In this document: positions 43,360 to 54,515 of the stretch, one piece after another
Numbering within the stretch: position 1 is the stretch's first letter
Layout: every line of letters starts with the position of its first letter
Assembly (NCBI GenBank): GCA_949825065.1
Contig: OX463859.1
Span: forward strand, 15,705,220 to 15,769,219
From: Odontocerum albicorne
Taxonomy: Eukaryota; Arthropoda; Insecta; Trichoptera; Odontoceridae
Length of the DNA stretch: 64,000 bases
Reading direction: 5' to 3'
Position numbers and translations under genes: made by a program
The notes under the pieces: generated by a model
The model's input: only the letters and a program-made list of their open reading frames with translations
Database searches by the model: none
Told to the model about the DNA's origin: nothing

Positions 43360-43530
43360 AAGGCGTAAAGCGTCTTGTTCAGTGCGTTACCGCGCGGCCA
43401 TACTCACGCAATTTTTATTGTTGGAGGATAATATGGCAGATGGAGTGTGTTTACGAAGCTCCGAGGCGGGTTTTTACAGCGTTGCCTCCAGTCAAATGAT
43501 AAAAATCCCTTTATTCGTTTTTGATAATTT
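43360..43530. other. CpG-rich, G+C-rich patch
   Basis: 'gtgcgttaccgcgcggccat' and 'cgaagctccgaggcgggtt' make this the most CpG-dense spot in its neighbourhood. On the minus strand 'aaaaattgc|gtgagtatgg' resembles a donor after a short leader. It might be a first exon/promoter or a repeat; nothing decides between these. Confidence 0.3.
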
Positions 43531-43540
43531 TAAAGAATGA

Positions 43541-44314
43541 ATACGTACAATTGGATCGAGTTCTCAAAATGAAAAGCAAGAAAGCCGTTAATTGATATTC
43601 TCTGCATCTGTTCTAAAAAACAATTTCCTGTCGATAATCCAACATTTTCTATTAATTCGGATTTTCTCCTTTGTTTTCCATCTATCTTCGTCTCTTGTTG
43701 TCCCTTCTAACTGTCGAATTTAACTTTGTTTCGATCCTGATGTTTTCCCAATGTAATGAGTTGGTAAAGTGAAACTGACATCTACGCAAATTCAAAACTA
43801 TTTAAACAAGAGGCGCATGTTTTCTTATTTAATCTAAGTTTAAAAAAATGTGCTGACTAGATGAAGCTTTCGGTAACGATTGAACAAAAAAATTAACTTC
43901 TTCAGCCTGATTGGATAGTCCTGAAAATATTCCAAATAGAGGTGATGAGATGAAAGGTGAATACGCAAAGGGTTTCTTGATATAAAACTAGCACTGAATA
44001 TAATTTATTGTGAAGCTATACAGAACTCACAAGAAATATATCTGTCTGAATATCGCCTTTTCATGCTCAGGGCTTGACTAAAGTGAATCTCTTTTGCCTC
44101 CTAATAGAAACACGTAGTCCAATTAATAATTGATAGTTTGGACATGGAAACAAATTATTTAAAATTGAGTATTTATTCGTATAATTTTTTTTATGAGGAA
44201 TGGTTTTAAATGTAAATACAAAAAAGTGGTTTATTAAAAATATAATAACATTACAGAGAGTTAAAATTTGTACATCGATGCCTTCCAACAAGGGAAATGA
44301 TAACACTTATTAAT
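43541..44314. other. No gene recognised
   Basis: A+T-rich DNA. A minus-strand frame at 44067-44306 shows no domain. Confidence 0.4.
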
Positions 44315-44885
44315 TTATTTGTTGTGTCGGGTCTGGATTATTGTTACTCTATTTACTCTAGTTTGCCTGATTTACAAATTAGACTCCACATGTCTTCAGT
44401 GCAGCTGCTAGGCTGATATATGGTAATAATTTACTTTGCCAAATTGGTCCGTTTCTAAAAAGTCTATGATATACTGACGTATGTGTATTTGTTACGAACG
44501 GATCGGTTTCAAACTTTGTTTATCTGTATTCATGTCCCTTGATGGGATATCTTTATTGTATTTTTTCGAATTTGTGTATGAGGGATGTTCTTTCGAAGAG
44601 AAGTAGAACATTTAGGTCAATTTATTCTTCATCTAATAAATCAGTTGTTCCAAATTAATCCATTAGGGTAGGGGATTGTGAAAGAACTTTTCCCATTGTT
44701 GGTCTTGTGGCGCGGAGTGGTCTGCCTCATAGCGTTAACAGATATGGGTGGCGTGTGCAGCTTCAGGAAGTACTTTAAGACAATTTCTTTTGAGAGGTTT
44801 GAATCCTGAGTAAGATTGCTCTCGAGGAGAGTTTGCTCTCTAAACGGTGTTACATAAATATTTATTTTATTATACAATAATTATC
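44315..44885 (+). mobile_element. CR1-like LINE, RT C-terminus plus 3' tail
   Basis: VVSGLDYCYSIYSSLPDLQI (typical SRLDYCN.L..GLPD), stop-laden middle, RSRTFRSIYSSSNKSVVPN (equivalent of S.R..RS..D.LLVP), then RVGDCERTFPIVGLVARSGL. It ends with the tail 'gagagtttgctctctaaacg', 'gtgttacataaat'. This copy links the coding end to the solo tails elsewhere. Multiple stops. Confidence 0.75.
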
Positions 44886-45654
44886 ATAACTTTTCATCAA
44901 CTTTTAACATACTAAGTATATACTCGTACTTCAACTTATAAGATGGTATGCGATTTATTTTAGCAATGATTTTTAATAGGTAAGTGATAAAGTTTACTAG
45001 GAAGATATTGTGATGTATTGTTTTGTGTGTGTGTATTGTATGGTTGGTACACCTAAACGTATGAGCGTGTCCTGTGGGATGCAAGTCGGGTATAGACAAC
45101 AGGCCATGCCAGTTTTTGGTTATGTCTTTTTAAGGAAGTAACGTCTTTATTGATAATTTGTCGTTTTATTGAGGAAGGTGGTTTTTCCATAGGAGTTTGA
45201 TATTCTTCTTCTTCAACTCTGTAATCCACTTTGAAAGCAGAAGTATATTCCAGTGTTGCTAAATTGATGAACTGGATTTCTTCAAATTAATTAAAATCAA
45301 ATTCTTCGTCGACCGAGACACAACATTTTCACCTTTTCCACAATAATACAACTTCTCATATATCACCTTCGATTTCTCTCAGGTTTTTTTCGGCATACTA
45401 TGAATATAGATGACTGTTGGTTGGTTAAACATGAATAGTAAAAATGATAAATAATAAGAAATTTAAATCTTATTTTCTTTCTTTCAGTTACATTTACATT
45501 TATTTTTACAGAATCGAATAGAATGAAAAATAAAATATTTTCGCATGCAACCAATTCCACTATTACCAATTTTGAATAAAACTGATGTCGTTTTTAAAAC
45601 TGAGTATTTATTATGATTTTACAAAACTTTGATTTTATCATTATGGAAATAAAT

Positions 45655-45895
45655 AACTTTTGAGTGCAAATGTGAGTGCCGTAGTAGAGGAAGATAAAAT
45701 AAAGAATGGTTGAATAAAGCGAATGATATTTTAAATGAAAAAAATAACGTAGAAAGTCTGAAAATTAGTATAAATTGTATAAAAAAGATGTATGAATGTG
45801 GTAGAGGTGAAGGATGTATGTTGAGATAAGAAAGTTGGGCGTACTGTGCCCTTTGTCTACCCCGATAGGGATATGGCGTGGTATGTATGGATATT
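45655..45895 (+). mobile_element. LINE-A 3' end
   Basis: SANVSAVVEEDK-like start ('gtgcaaatgtgagtgccgta'), 'gaatgatattttaaatgaa', 'gtatgaatgtggtagaggtg', then the well-kept tail 'tgtctaccccgatagggata', 'tggcgtggtatgtatgg'. Confidence 0.7.
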
Positions 45896-47056
45896 TTCAT
45901 TTATTTTATTGACTCCCCAAATGTACGAATATGTATACGCTGGGATGTTTTTGTAATTAAATGTTGAAAAATTTATATTGAGTATTATTTTCTCAGGTCT
46001 TTCATATATTTTTTTCTGAATATATTGTCATAATAAATTTTCAAGTTCAAGTTAAGTTATAAAAATATTAAACACTAAATAAAATATAAATTAGAATTTT
46101 AAATTTGATTTTTCTTTTCAAATAAACTGCCACCATTATTTTTTTACCAATCTCAGTCAAGTTGATAAGGTCAAAAAGAGGACGGGAAGAAGAAAGTTAG
46201 AGAGTTAGTGCGTGTTTTGAAGAAGTTAAGAGAAGATTGATAGACCGGAAAACTGTACTTATTCATTGTAAAACTTCTCGGCGATATTGTGGGAATAAAT
46301 GTGTGCCTATAAAAATATATAAACTTTACGCCAGGAAAATCGTTGATTCATGTCCGAACGAAAGGAAAAATTGTTTGTTTCTAAGAAATTTAGCTTTAAA
46401 GTAATTTAGTTTTTTAAATATTTGTTAAGTGAATATATTTTGCTGACGTATTTTAAGTTGTTGGAGGAAAAATAAAATTGTAACAACTAAATTATGTGGG
46501 AAAAAGTAAGATATTGTTTTAGCGTATTTATTTTTTTACTGACAAAACTTACGACATATAAGTGCCTTTTACATATCATATCAACAATTGTAAAACAAAG
46601 GATATCGTGTATATATCTTCTTAAAATACTGAATACAAATATCTTTAAAAAAAATTATGAAAATACTAATGTATAGTTCAATACGGAAAAAAATAAATGA
46701 TCAAATAAGATAAATAATGGTTTTCCACAATACAATACGCTAGAAGGGAAAACAGTAAGCCTCTAGGGCAGTGAGCATAAAAAATATAAAACAAATTACA
46801 AATAAGAAACTTAAAATAAAGTAGTATAACCAGTATTTGAGACAATACCTTAAAATGACGTCAGATAAAGATCTTCCTAAACTCAAAAATTAAAAATATA
46901 AATAAATTGAAATTGGTCAAATGATAGCGTAGAGGCCTTCGTCTTCCAGGTGATGTTAAAAACGTTAAAGATTTATAATATTTAGAAAACTTGACTTAAT
47001 ATGAGAAACCGAATATGTTTTTTGATAATGCCTTAAAAATAAAGTCTATAACGTTT
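45896..47056. other. No gene recognised
   Basis: A+T-rich. Short frames only. Nothing resembling an element of this window was seen except the left target-site copy at 47045-47056. Confidence 0.4.
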
Positions 47057-47093
47057 GTTTATAGTTAAGGCATTAACGTTGTGGAGGTTTAAA

Positions 47094-47209
47094 GACATTG
47101 TAATTCATTTTTAACAAACACTGTTTATTCCACTTTTTTATGATGGTATAACCCTACCGGTTTCAAGGCTTTCACCTCATCTTCAGGGGAGCGCAAACAA
47201 GACTAAATG
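47094..47209 (-). repeat. Penelope left inverted arm
   Basis: Contains 'accggtttcaaggctttcac' and 'ctcatcttcaggggagcg'. On the minus strand these form a CTGAAGATGAGG...TTGAAACCGGTA series that resembles the hammerhead-ribozyme segment known from Penelope-type terminal repeats, though stem II is poor. Confidence 0.85.
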
Positions 47210-47238
47210 CTGTTCGAACTGGCACCGATATAGACACT

Positions 47239-47739
47239 TTAACGGTTGGAGGCGGGGGGATGAGGGAGGCTAGGTATAATTTCGGCCAGGAGCGAGGAGA
47301 TTTTGGGGAAATAACTATTCAACAGATGCTCCGATCGGTATACTGACTTAGAAATTTCTAGGGCCTCTAATCTGTCCAATTTATTTCCGTTGCCGCTAAT
47401 ATGTAAGAATTTGGCATCATCGATAGAAAAAGTATGATTCTCACGGTGACAATGTTTAGCAATTTCAGAATAAATTAGAGGATTTGTTAAGGCAGATTGG
47501 TGTTCACGAAATCTCTTTTCAAAAGATCTTCCTGTCTTTCCTATATAGAAATTATCACAGTCAGCACATAAAAGTTTATACACACCACTGTTGCTTAGTA
47601 TTCCATTTTTGCCTTTCCCATGAAATAAGAGTTTCCGGAGATTAAAGTTAGTGTAAAAAGCTGGCTTTATGTGACTTGGAATATTTTTGGTTATTTCATT
47701 TGATATATTTTTTATAAATAGGACTTTGCTCCATTTATA
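47239..47739 (-). pseudogene. Penelope GIY-YIG endonuclease domain
   Basis: The minus-strand frame is open from about 47739 without ATG: NISNEITKNIPSHIKPAFYT, NFNLRKLLFHGKGKNGILSN, SGVYKLLCADCDNFYIGKTG, RSFEKRFREHQSALTNPLIY, then LDRLEALEISK and LPHPPASNR, stop. GVY...YIG is the GIY-YIG signature; a CxxC (CADC) between its halves is characteristic of Penelope endonucleases. Arg in GRSF and Glu in EALE are probable catalytic residues. The endonuclease nicks target DNA for reverse transcription. The domain itself is intact; the upstream RT is absent, so the copy cannot move alone. Confidence 0.88.
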
Positions 47740-47760
47740 GTCTTAGTCTTGTTTGTGCTC

Positions 47761-47876
47761 CATTTAGTCTTGTTTGCGCTCCCCTGAAGATGAGGTGAAA
47801 GCCTTGAAACCGGTAGGGTTATACCGTCATAAAAAAGTGGAATAAACAGTGTTTGTTAAAAATAAATTACAATGTC
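47761..47876 (+). repeat. Penelope right inverted arm
   Basis: Inverse of 47094-47209. Just inside it, 'agtcttgtttgtgctc' duplicates the start of the arm ('agtcttgtttgcgctc'), so the inner boundary has a small tandem repeat. Confidence 0.85.
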
Positions 47877-47889
47877 TATAACGTTTTCT

Positions 47890-48899
47890 AAACATTGGCC
47901 ATAATTTAAGCCGATTCAACACGAAAGGATAGGAGATGCGTCATCTTCCACATTTCTTCGTCTTGAAGTTTTCCCTGCGATGTCAGTCGAAGAATCTCAT
48001 ATTTTTTCGTCATTCCATATATCCAAAGTTATCTTTATTAATCGTTTTCAAAATGACATCATTACGGACTTGACCAACCTATGAAACTCGCAGCATTATT
48101 CAAAAGCATCATATTTTAAAAGTTTCTAGTTTTTTAGCTTGATTAAGTTTTCATAATCTGATACCATAAAGAAGTATGCACTACATATGTTATTACAATG
48201 CCAACTTTGCATACGTAATTTAAGGTTGCATTTTTTTAGAGATCCTGCAGCTTTGTGTCATATCCACTCTTACTTTGATCTCCTGAGATTGCTCAATTGA
48301 TTATTTAGCCATCAGCCATAAAAAATCATTATTCATAGCAAATAGGTTTTCTTACGAAATATGTTTTTCTTAACATTGCAGATCTGGAGATGTATCCGAT
48401 CTAATGGCCGCAGCCTCTTACTATCCTACTATCCTAACACTTAATTACTATCCTAACACTTAATTAACTTATATTTTTAATTCACCTAAACTACTGGGTT
48501 TGAATTCCGAGTTACGAATAAAAGTAAACTAAGAGTCTGCTCTCTAAACGGTGTTATATATTATAAATTGCCCTGTTATTATTTTTATTATTAAAACAAG
48601 GGCACCCGTCATTATTTTTTTTATCAAATATTAGTTTCGAATCAAAAACTCATTACAGTTTCCACTTTAAGTATTAATTCAACAAGGTATGACTAGCTCT
48701 AGACACGTTCCTAAATGAACAGTATGAACCGGTTAGGAAAAAATGTTACATGGTTTGAAAAAAAATATAACGACGCCTAAAATCTCTTAGAGAAAATATG
48801 ATACTCGACAAACGAGAAAATGATATTAAATATTTGAAACCTTAGTAATTTTTTGTGTTGTATTGTAAGATATTACATTTTCGTTGGACAAATTACAAA
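47890..48899. other. Repeat debris, no gene
   Basis: 48345-48425 carries the 'ttttcttacgaaatatgttt', 'gcagatctggagatg' LINE UTR motif, and 48530-48585 a CR1-like tail in plus orientation ('gtctgctctctaaacggtgt'). Between them 48420-48470 has 'ctatcctaacacttaatta' twice. Confidence 0.5.
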
Positions 48900-49075
48900 T
48901 TTGCGTGTACATATATTGTCCTGTGGCAACTAACCAAAAATGCGTTAAACAAACCTTAAGTAAAACATGACTGTCACTTTTTTTTAAAAGTGTGGGCACC
49001 AATGGGATTCGAGCCCGCAATCATCGGACTGAAAAATTTGCGACTTATCAACCAAGCTACAAAATTATATATTAT
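48900..49075 (-). mobile_element. SINE, reverse orientation
   Basis: 'tgtcctgtggcaactaacca' (reversed 3' part), 'caatgggattcgagcccgca' (reversed B box), and '..ttatcaaccaagctac' (reversed A-box region) in the right order. Confidence 0.75.
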
Positions 49076-49392
49076 AAAAAAAAACATTTCATGGTATATG
49101 TAAATAGTGTGTTCTGTAAGTAAAACTGTGGAAACGATATGGATCCAAGACTCAATGGACCACAAACTCTATATATATTTGCTATATTCTTTTTTTAAGA
49201 CGTAATATTGGATGGGACACGAATGGAAGGTCACAAGGGTTGTTACATATATTGGAAATGGGATGGTTTGTGGTAGGCCCTCTCTTCAATTCCAGCAATT
49301 GAATTCTTTATTTTATTCGTTCAGAATTTTTTTATTCGCATTCTTCCCCCATTCCGAATATTTCTTATAAGATTTCAGTGGTTGTATTTTTT

Positions 49393-49475
49393 TCTCATGA
49401 TTGTATTTTAGCTTACAATATCTTGATCTTTCTCATGATTGTATTTTAGCTAACAATATCTTGATCTTTTTCATA
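49393..49475. repeat. 38-bp tandem duplication
   Basis: 'tctcatgattgtattttagc', 't.acaatatcttgatctt' at 49393 and 49431, with a partial third start. One substitution between copies. Confidence 0.85.
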
Positions 49476-49544
49476 TTTATTTCTTTAAATTTTCACTGCA
49501 CATAATTTTTAAAATTATTTTAGTCATTTTTATTTGTTCCACAC

Positions 49545-49590
49545 TGGGGTTTCTGGTTCGATTCCCGATTGTTCAAGAAATAAACTACTT
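49545..49590 (+). mobile_element. SINE B-box fragment
   Basis: 'gtttctggttcgattcccga' followed by A-rich joint sequence. Head fragment only. Confidence 0.4.
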
Positions 49591-49834
49591 TCGAGAAGCT
49601 TAGTTCTTATCTTTGCATCGATGAAAAATATAAATTTTCAAAAATCAGTTTAATAAAGCACCCTCCGCGTGCGAGTGGAGTTGTTCTTAATGATTTGTTT
49701 GAGAAAAAGCACCAAAAATGTACAAAATTTTCACGTCTGTACAAGCATCGTTGTATACATAAATTAAGATCATTGGATGGTAGTCTCCATTGTACAATTT
49801 TTTAAACATCTTTGTTATTAAACTATGCCCCTAA

Positions 49835-50000
49835 TTGAATAGGCAGAAGAAAGATATGTCAATATCATTCTATCCTAGCACATATTTCTTGTCTTTGCTA
49901 CATCTATACACCTCGTTATGCACATAATCTCATATTCTAAAGACTTTCCCTTTTTATCTTGTTTTTAAATTGGATTAATTTGTTCCTGTTACGTTTTTCT
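49835..50000 (-). mobile_element. LINE-A fragment, reverse orientation
   Basis: 'aactatgcccctaattgaat', 'aggcagaagaaagatatgtc', 'gctacatctatacacctcgt'. Resembles the copy at 3545 in its particular tail variant. Confidence 0.6.
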
Positions 50001-50114
50001 ATGTCTTCGTACCTTAAAAATCTCAATGATCAAGAAAAAAATATTCATATAAAGCATTGCATATTCTTCTGACCTCCAATAATTCCTTTTGTAATAAATG
50101 TTTATAACATCATA

Positions 50115-50185
50115 CATTTTGAATACCACTCTGAATCGAACTCGAAACCTCAATAATGTTACCACCAGGCTACGGAGGTCACCAT
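50115..50185 (-). mobile_element. SINE head, reverse orientation
   Basis: 'ctgaatcgaactcgaaacct' (reversed B box), then 'taccaccaggctacggaggt', the reversed A-box region and 5' end ('acctccgtagcctggtggta' on the minus strand), close to the copy at 10273. Confidence 0.65.
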
Positions 50186-50189
50186 TCAT

Positions 50190-51105
50190 TCAAATAATAT
50201 GGTTAATATTTATACTAGGCAAACAAATGTCCAAGGTTCGATTTCTATCGTATTTATTTTCGGATTAGTTATACTCCTAGACCTTATTTATCGAAATATT
50301 TTTTTTTGTAGTTTTCAAGGCATTTGACTAAAGTTTTAGGAGATAATATTGCAACGCAAAATAGCGCTTCATTATTGTGCCAAAACAAATTTCTGCAGCA
50401 GCATAAAACCTATCGATAAAATTTAAGAAATAATCTTATTACTATTGGGTAATCGGTTTTGATCTGTTGAGACTTTTCTGGCTGAAGTGAAACAGTTTAC
50501 ATTCATTGATCTAACATATGAACATGAGTTAAAAATCATCGTCACTATCGTGATTTCTCACATTTTTTATTGATATATATCTCCATATGAAAATTTAAAC
50601 GTAAACTTTCCTAAAACATACCTATCTCCTATCATTTTCAGATTACATACAACTCATGTACATAAAGCTGAAGTATTTTTCTCCAAGCCGAGCGGTCACT
50701 CACTGTCTTCTTTCAGTCGTCCCCCAGCTTTACCAGCCTTTGTCGTGCTGTACCTTACAATTTTCTTCCATGTTGAGCTTGCATAATGATCTTAAATATA
50801 AATATGAAAAAAAAAACAGTTTGGTAGGAATTTATCAAAACTCAGTGGAGAGTAAAACTGCGTATAAAATACTTTGCTGGTAGGAAAATACATTTTAATA
50901 CATATTCTTCTCTCCACAAAGCTTCATCCCTTTTTCAATAATTCTACATAAATAAAAAAAATAACCAAATGAAAGTTTTGAAAATTTGAACGGAACTTTT
51001 ATTGTAAATCGTATGAAAATATAATATTTCTTTCTTAACATCATCATATCTTATAACAAAACTGCGATGTTAATATGTGTATTACACTTTCGTTGTTTGT
51101 ATACA
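50190..51105. other. No gene recognised
   Basis: A+T-rich. 50690-50790 is slightly G+C-richer and has an acceptor-like 'cttctttcag' on the plus strand at 50709-50718, with an open frame of 75 codons that resembles nothing known. Confidence 0.35.
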
Positions 51106-51109
51106 TTAC

Positions 51110-51345
51110 AACGTGTCGGGCTTATTGCCATGAGTAGGAAAAGCGTTACGCAGAATATGTGGAAAAACAACGTACGACAGAATAAGGAATGAAGACATTT
51201 GTAAAAAAATGGTGATTGAAATAGGATGCAGTGCTTGAAATGAAAAATGAGCATTCAGATGGTTCAACCAAGTAGAAAAAATGAATGATGAAAAATTTAC
51301 ATAAATATTCCCTACGAGTAGTATTGAAAATATGAGTAACACCTT
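51110..51345 (+). mobile_element. LINE-A fragment
   Basis: 'aaagcgttacgcagaatatg', 'agaataaggaatgaagacat' (RIRNEDI), 'agatggttcaaccaagtag' and 'aatgaatgatgaaaaattta' (MNDEKFT) are the LINE-A RT C-terminal series, shot through with stops. Confidence 0.6.
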
Positions 51346-51439
51346 TTGATAGAGCTCCACAATTTATAGTTTTTTTTTATTATTTCACTCGATCTATACA
51401 AAAATTCCTTGTTCTTCATTTTTAGGAAATTTATAGGCA

Positions 51440-52137
51440 ACTTTAAGCACAGTACATGAATCTTTACCACAAATTTCACGATCGCTCCTACATGAAATAG
51501 TGACAGAGCACCTTGGCTACAAAAAAATGTGTGCTCAGAAAAGAAAAACCGAATCTCAACACCAGAAAAGTGATGGCAACAGTTTTTTGGACCGAAAGGG
51601 TTTGATCCACGTGGAGTTTATGCCAAGAGGACACACAATAAACTCAGAGGCATATTGTGAAACTCTTCAACGACTTAGACGCGCCATCCAAAACAAGAGA
51701 CGTGGAATGTTGTCGGGAAAGGTGGTTTTGATTCATGACAATGCGCAGCCTCATGCATCAGCACGAACACAGCGAGAACTTCAACGTCTTAAGTGGGAAA
51801 TTTTTTGACATCCTCCTTACAGCCCTGACTTGGCACCAAGTGATTTTCACTTATTCCCGAAACTAAAAGAATTTTCGGGTGGAAAACAGTTCGCAAACGA
51901 TGAAGACCTCAAACAAAAAGTGGCATCCTGGCTCAAATCTTTGGCGGTAGAAGAGTATAACATCGAAATTGAAAAATTGGTTCCACGTAATAATAAGTGC
52001 CTTGACAGCTATGGCGACTACATTGAAAAATAAAATAAGGTACTGTGACTTTGTAAATTAAGTTTCGTGTTTGATATCTTTCGTTTTTTTTTATGATAGT
52101 TATGCCAACACGTTTTTTACTTTCTGAACGACCCACG
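51440..52137 (+). mobile_element. Internally deleted mariner (mariner 3)
   Basis: The right end reads inward 'cgtgggtcgttcagaaagta' and is followed by TA at 52138, a plausible mariner terminus. The left terminus was not found. The coding remnant goes from the second HTH straight to the catalytic domain, so an internal deletion removed the region with the first catalytic Asp. Confidence 0.7.
51484..52033 (+). pseudogene. mariner 3 transposase remnant
   Basis: SLLHEIVTEHLGYKKMCAQ (HTH end) is joined to KRKTESQHQKSDGNSF, then KGLIHVEFMPRGHTINSEAY, CETLQRLRRAIQNKRRGML, VVLIHDNAQPHAS, LKWEIF, TGA at 51806-51808, HPPYSPDLAPSDFHLFPKL, and ends DSYGDYIEK. The second and third catalytic Asp (HDNAQPH, APSDFH) keep D34D spacing; the first is deleted. 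Protein style is close to mariner 2. Confidence 0.85.
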
Positions 52138-52139
52138 TA

Positions 52140-53030
52140 TATTTCGTATTCTATCATACATTATCAAATATAGTTTCTTCTCAGTGCACACAATTCTACA
52201 GCCATCGAATTTTATTTTTCAAAAGTGACTTATGTTATTTTTATTTTTTGTTTCAGGTAAGAATCTTCCTTTTCGGTATGTCGTCTCATAATCATCTGTG
52301 TGTGAGTAATTTTTGTAATACTTTAAAAGAAAAAAAAGTATTATCGTGCTGTATTATGTTACATTTTTATTGTTAACAATATATAATACTTCAAAAGCAC
52401 TCGAGATGGTCTGCTCTTATCTGCATTAGTGCGAATAACTTTAGTGGGGTCACTATTATGTTATGTTAAAAAGTTACGTCAAGCGAGAATGTTCGAGGGA
52501 ATAGAGTCCAAAACCTGAGTAATATATATTTCAATTAATGATTCATAAGGAAAAGAGGCTAAAAAATGAAGATATTTAATCGTATTGCCCGTTTATTATA
52601 TACAGCACAATTTGGTAAGTTTATTACGTGACAATCTTTTTCAACCAATTTGTAAGATGTTAGAGACCTTAAGTGAAAATCTGAATGAAACCTTTTATTT
52701 AAATTTGTGTATCAAAATGAATGGAATCCGAACAAAGAAAAATCAAAATTCATATTCAAGACATAACGAGAAAAAAACAAGATATGCATTTTAAAAATAT
52801 GAATAAATACGAGTATCATCAAAAATATCTGAAATATAGCAGTTGAAATACAATATCTGAAATACAGCACTTGAAATAAAATAAAAAAACGATAACTTAA
52901 TTTTTAAGTTGAGCGTAGAATAAGAATATAATACAAATCCCAAACGTTTAAAGAGAAAAAGTCATAAGACGTACATAAAAAAGTTATGAACAAATATAAT
53001 CATAAACAATATATGAAATGCAGCAATAAC
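52140..53030. other. No gene recognised
   Basis: A+T-rich. A duplicated 'atctgaaata.agca.ttgaaata' lies at 52827-52880. No element recognised. Confidence 0.4.
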
Positions 53031-53034
53031 ATAC

Positions 53035-53520
53035 ATTCATATCAACACGCCATTTCCTGCCAGGGTACGTAGACAGGACAGAATATCAGGCTTTCCTATC
53101 TAGATATACATCCTTAGTCTCCTCTTTATCCACACACCTCACATAACTTCTACGATTTCTTTGACTATCTACGTTTCTTTCTTTCAGAAAAGCATTTACT
53201 TGACCCAAACATACTGCCCTTGGTCTTCTTTTCAAACACCTACTCACTTTTGCATTTTATTTATGTTTTGGTGTTTTTTTTCATTTATTCGTTCTACATG
53301 TCTAAGCCCTCTTATCATGCTTTTTTTTCTATTTACTCAATACATTAATTGTCCTTTAGTTCACATTTATCCCTTATCGCTTCATTTCATATTTTCTCAT
53401 ACATTGTCACTCCGGGTGTTCGTCTCAAAGCACGCATTTCTAAAAAAAATATTCGTCTTCTCTCAGACTTTTCCACATCCACGTTTAACTCTTGTATATT
53501 TTGTCCTCAGTGAGATATAG
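53035..53520 (-). mobile_element. LINE-A fragment, reverse orientation
   Basis: 'caacacgccatttcctgcca', 'gggtacgtagacaggacag', 'tccacacacctcacataact', 'acgatttctttgactatcta', 'ttcgttctacatgtctaag' in the standard antisense order, followed by more upstream RT sequence to about 53510. One of the longer reversed copies. Confidence 0.7.
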
Positions 53521-54299
53521 GCAAAAACCTAATTTACTGGGGACCTGACAAATCAAAGGCAACAAACCCAGATCCATTAAAATGATGTATCCAAATTAAA
53601 TTACCTGCTGTTTTTTCGGAAATTGTGTATATTTCTTGTTATGTGTAAAATAAAAAAATTAATAAAAAAGCTGGCACCAAAATATCATTGTGGCAATATA
53701 ATAAGTTAATAAAATTACTCCAAACTCTTATTTATTACAACAAATATAATGTTTGAACAAAAAGAAGGATGATATGTTTTCTTGAGCATTCAAAAACGAA
53801 ATTTAAAAATGTCGATATATACTCGTACATATACAAGTATATTTTCTTATGAGAATTTTTATTCAGAAGATAAGAATATCTTTTTGTCAACTTAGTTTAG
53901 TCGGATTAATCGATGAACCGTCATGTCACGAAAGAGGGAAGGGTGTGGATAGAAACAAGTAAGATAGGAATAGATATGTTATTAAGTATAAAAAGCATCC
54001 CGTCACGCTCCAAGATAAGATTTGGCTCCATTTAAGTGGCTCCCAGCTCAGCCCTGGGCAGCTTTAGGGCCATTTCGATTTCTCATTCAGCCCATCCAGC
54101 CCCGGGGACTGGACATCACTCAGGCTAATAGTTTCTAGCAGGGATCACGAACTCTATGAATAACATTGAAAACACTTGGGGTAACAATGCTGGGTGCTTT
54201 TCAAAATGAAATGTATTTTTTTATTCTCGTTGTCCGAATAACGAGCAAGTGTTCTCTATAGAAGGTTCCAGACCTCATTGTTACATAGTTATATTTTTC
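53521..54299. other. No gene; G+C-rich phrase at 54000-54180
   Basis: 54000-54180 ('cccagctcagccctgggcag', 'cagccccggggactggacat') is a G+C-rich patch with a small inverted 'cagccctgggc' type repeat and no usable frame, likely a fragment of an unrecognised element. The rest is A+T-rich. Confidence 0.4.
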
Positions 54300-54515
54300 A
54301 CGTTTCTTTGCGGTATTATGATAATTCTGTTTTCAGTGATATGATATTTTGTTTTTGGTTGTATGATCATTTATATTTCATTGGCACGATAATTTTGTTT
54401 TCAGTGATAGGTTACACTTAATTTGGGTGGTATTATAATTTTCATTTTAGTGGTATTATAATTTTGTTTTCAGTAGTATGATAATTTCGATTTATGTGGT
54501 ATGATAATTATGATT
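54300..54515. repeat. Degenerate tandem repeat, about 26-28 bp units
   Basis: Units of the form 'gtggtattataattttgttt', 'tcagt' recur about seven times with many substitutions ('ggcacgataattttgttttc', 'agtagtatgataatttcga'). Confidence 0.7.

Larger units (their letters stand above)
47057..47876 (-). mobile_element. Penelope-like element, copy 1, with inverted arms
   Basis: Arms 47094-47209 and 47761-47876 (116 bp each) are inverted copies with only two or three differences, around the C-terminal part of a GIY-YIG-bearing ORF. A 12-base direct repeat 'tctataacgttt' lies at 47045-47056 and 47875-47886, compatible with a target-site duplication and leaving a 37-bp extension beyond the left arm. 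Terminal repeats in odd orientations and a short extension are typical of Penelope-like retroelements. The RT is missing (5' truncation). Confidence 0.85.

Noticed and set aside
47239..47583. Host GIY-YIG nuclease gene
   Set aside because: The CxxC inside the GIY-YIG motif, inverted arms and a flanking direct repeat identify it as a Penelope-like element.
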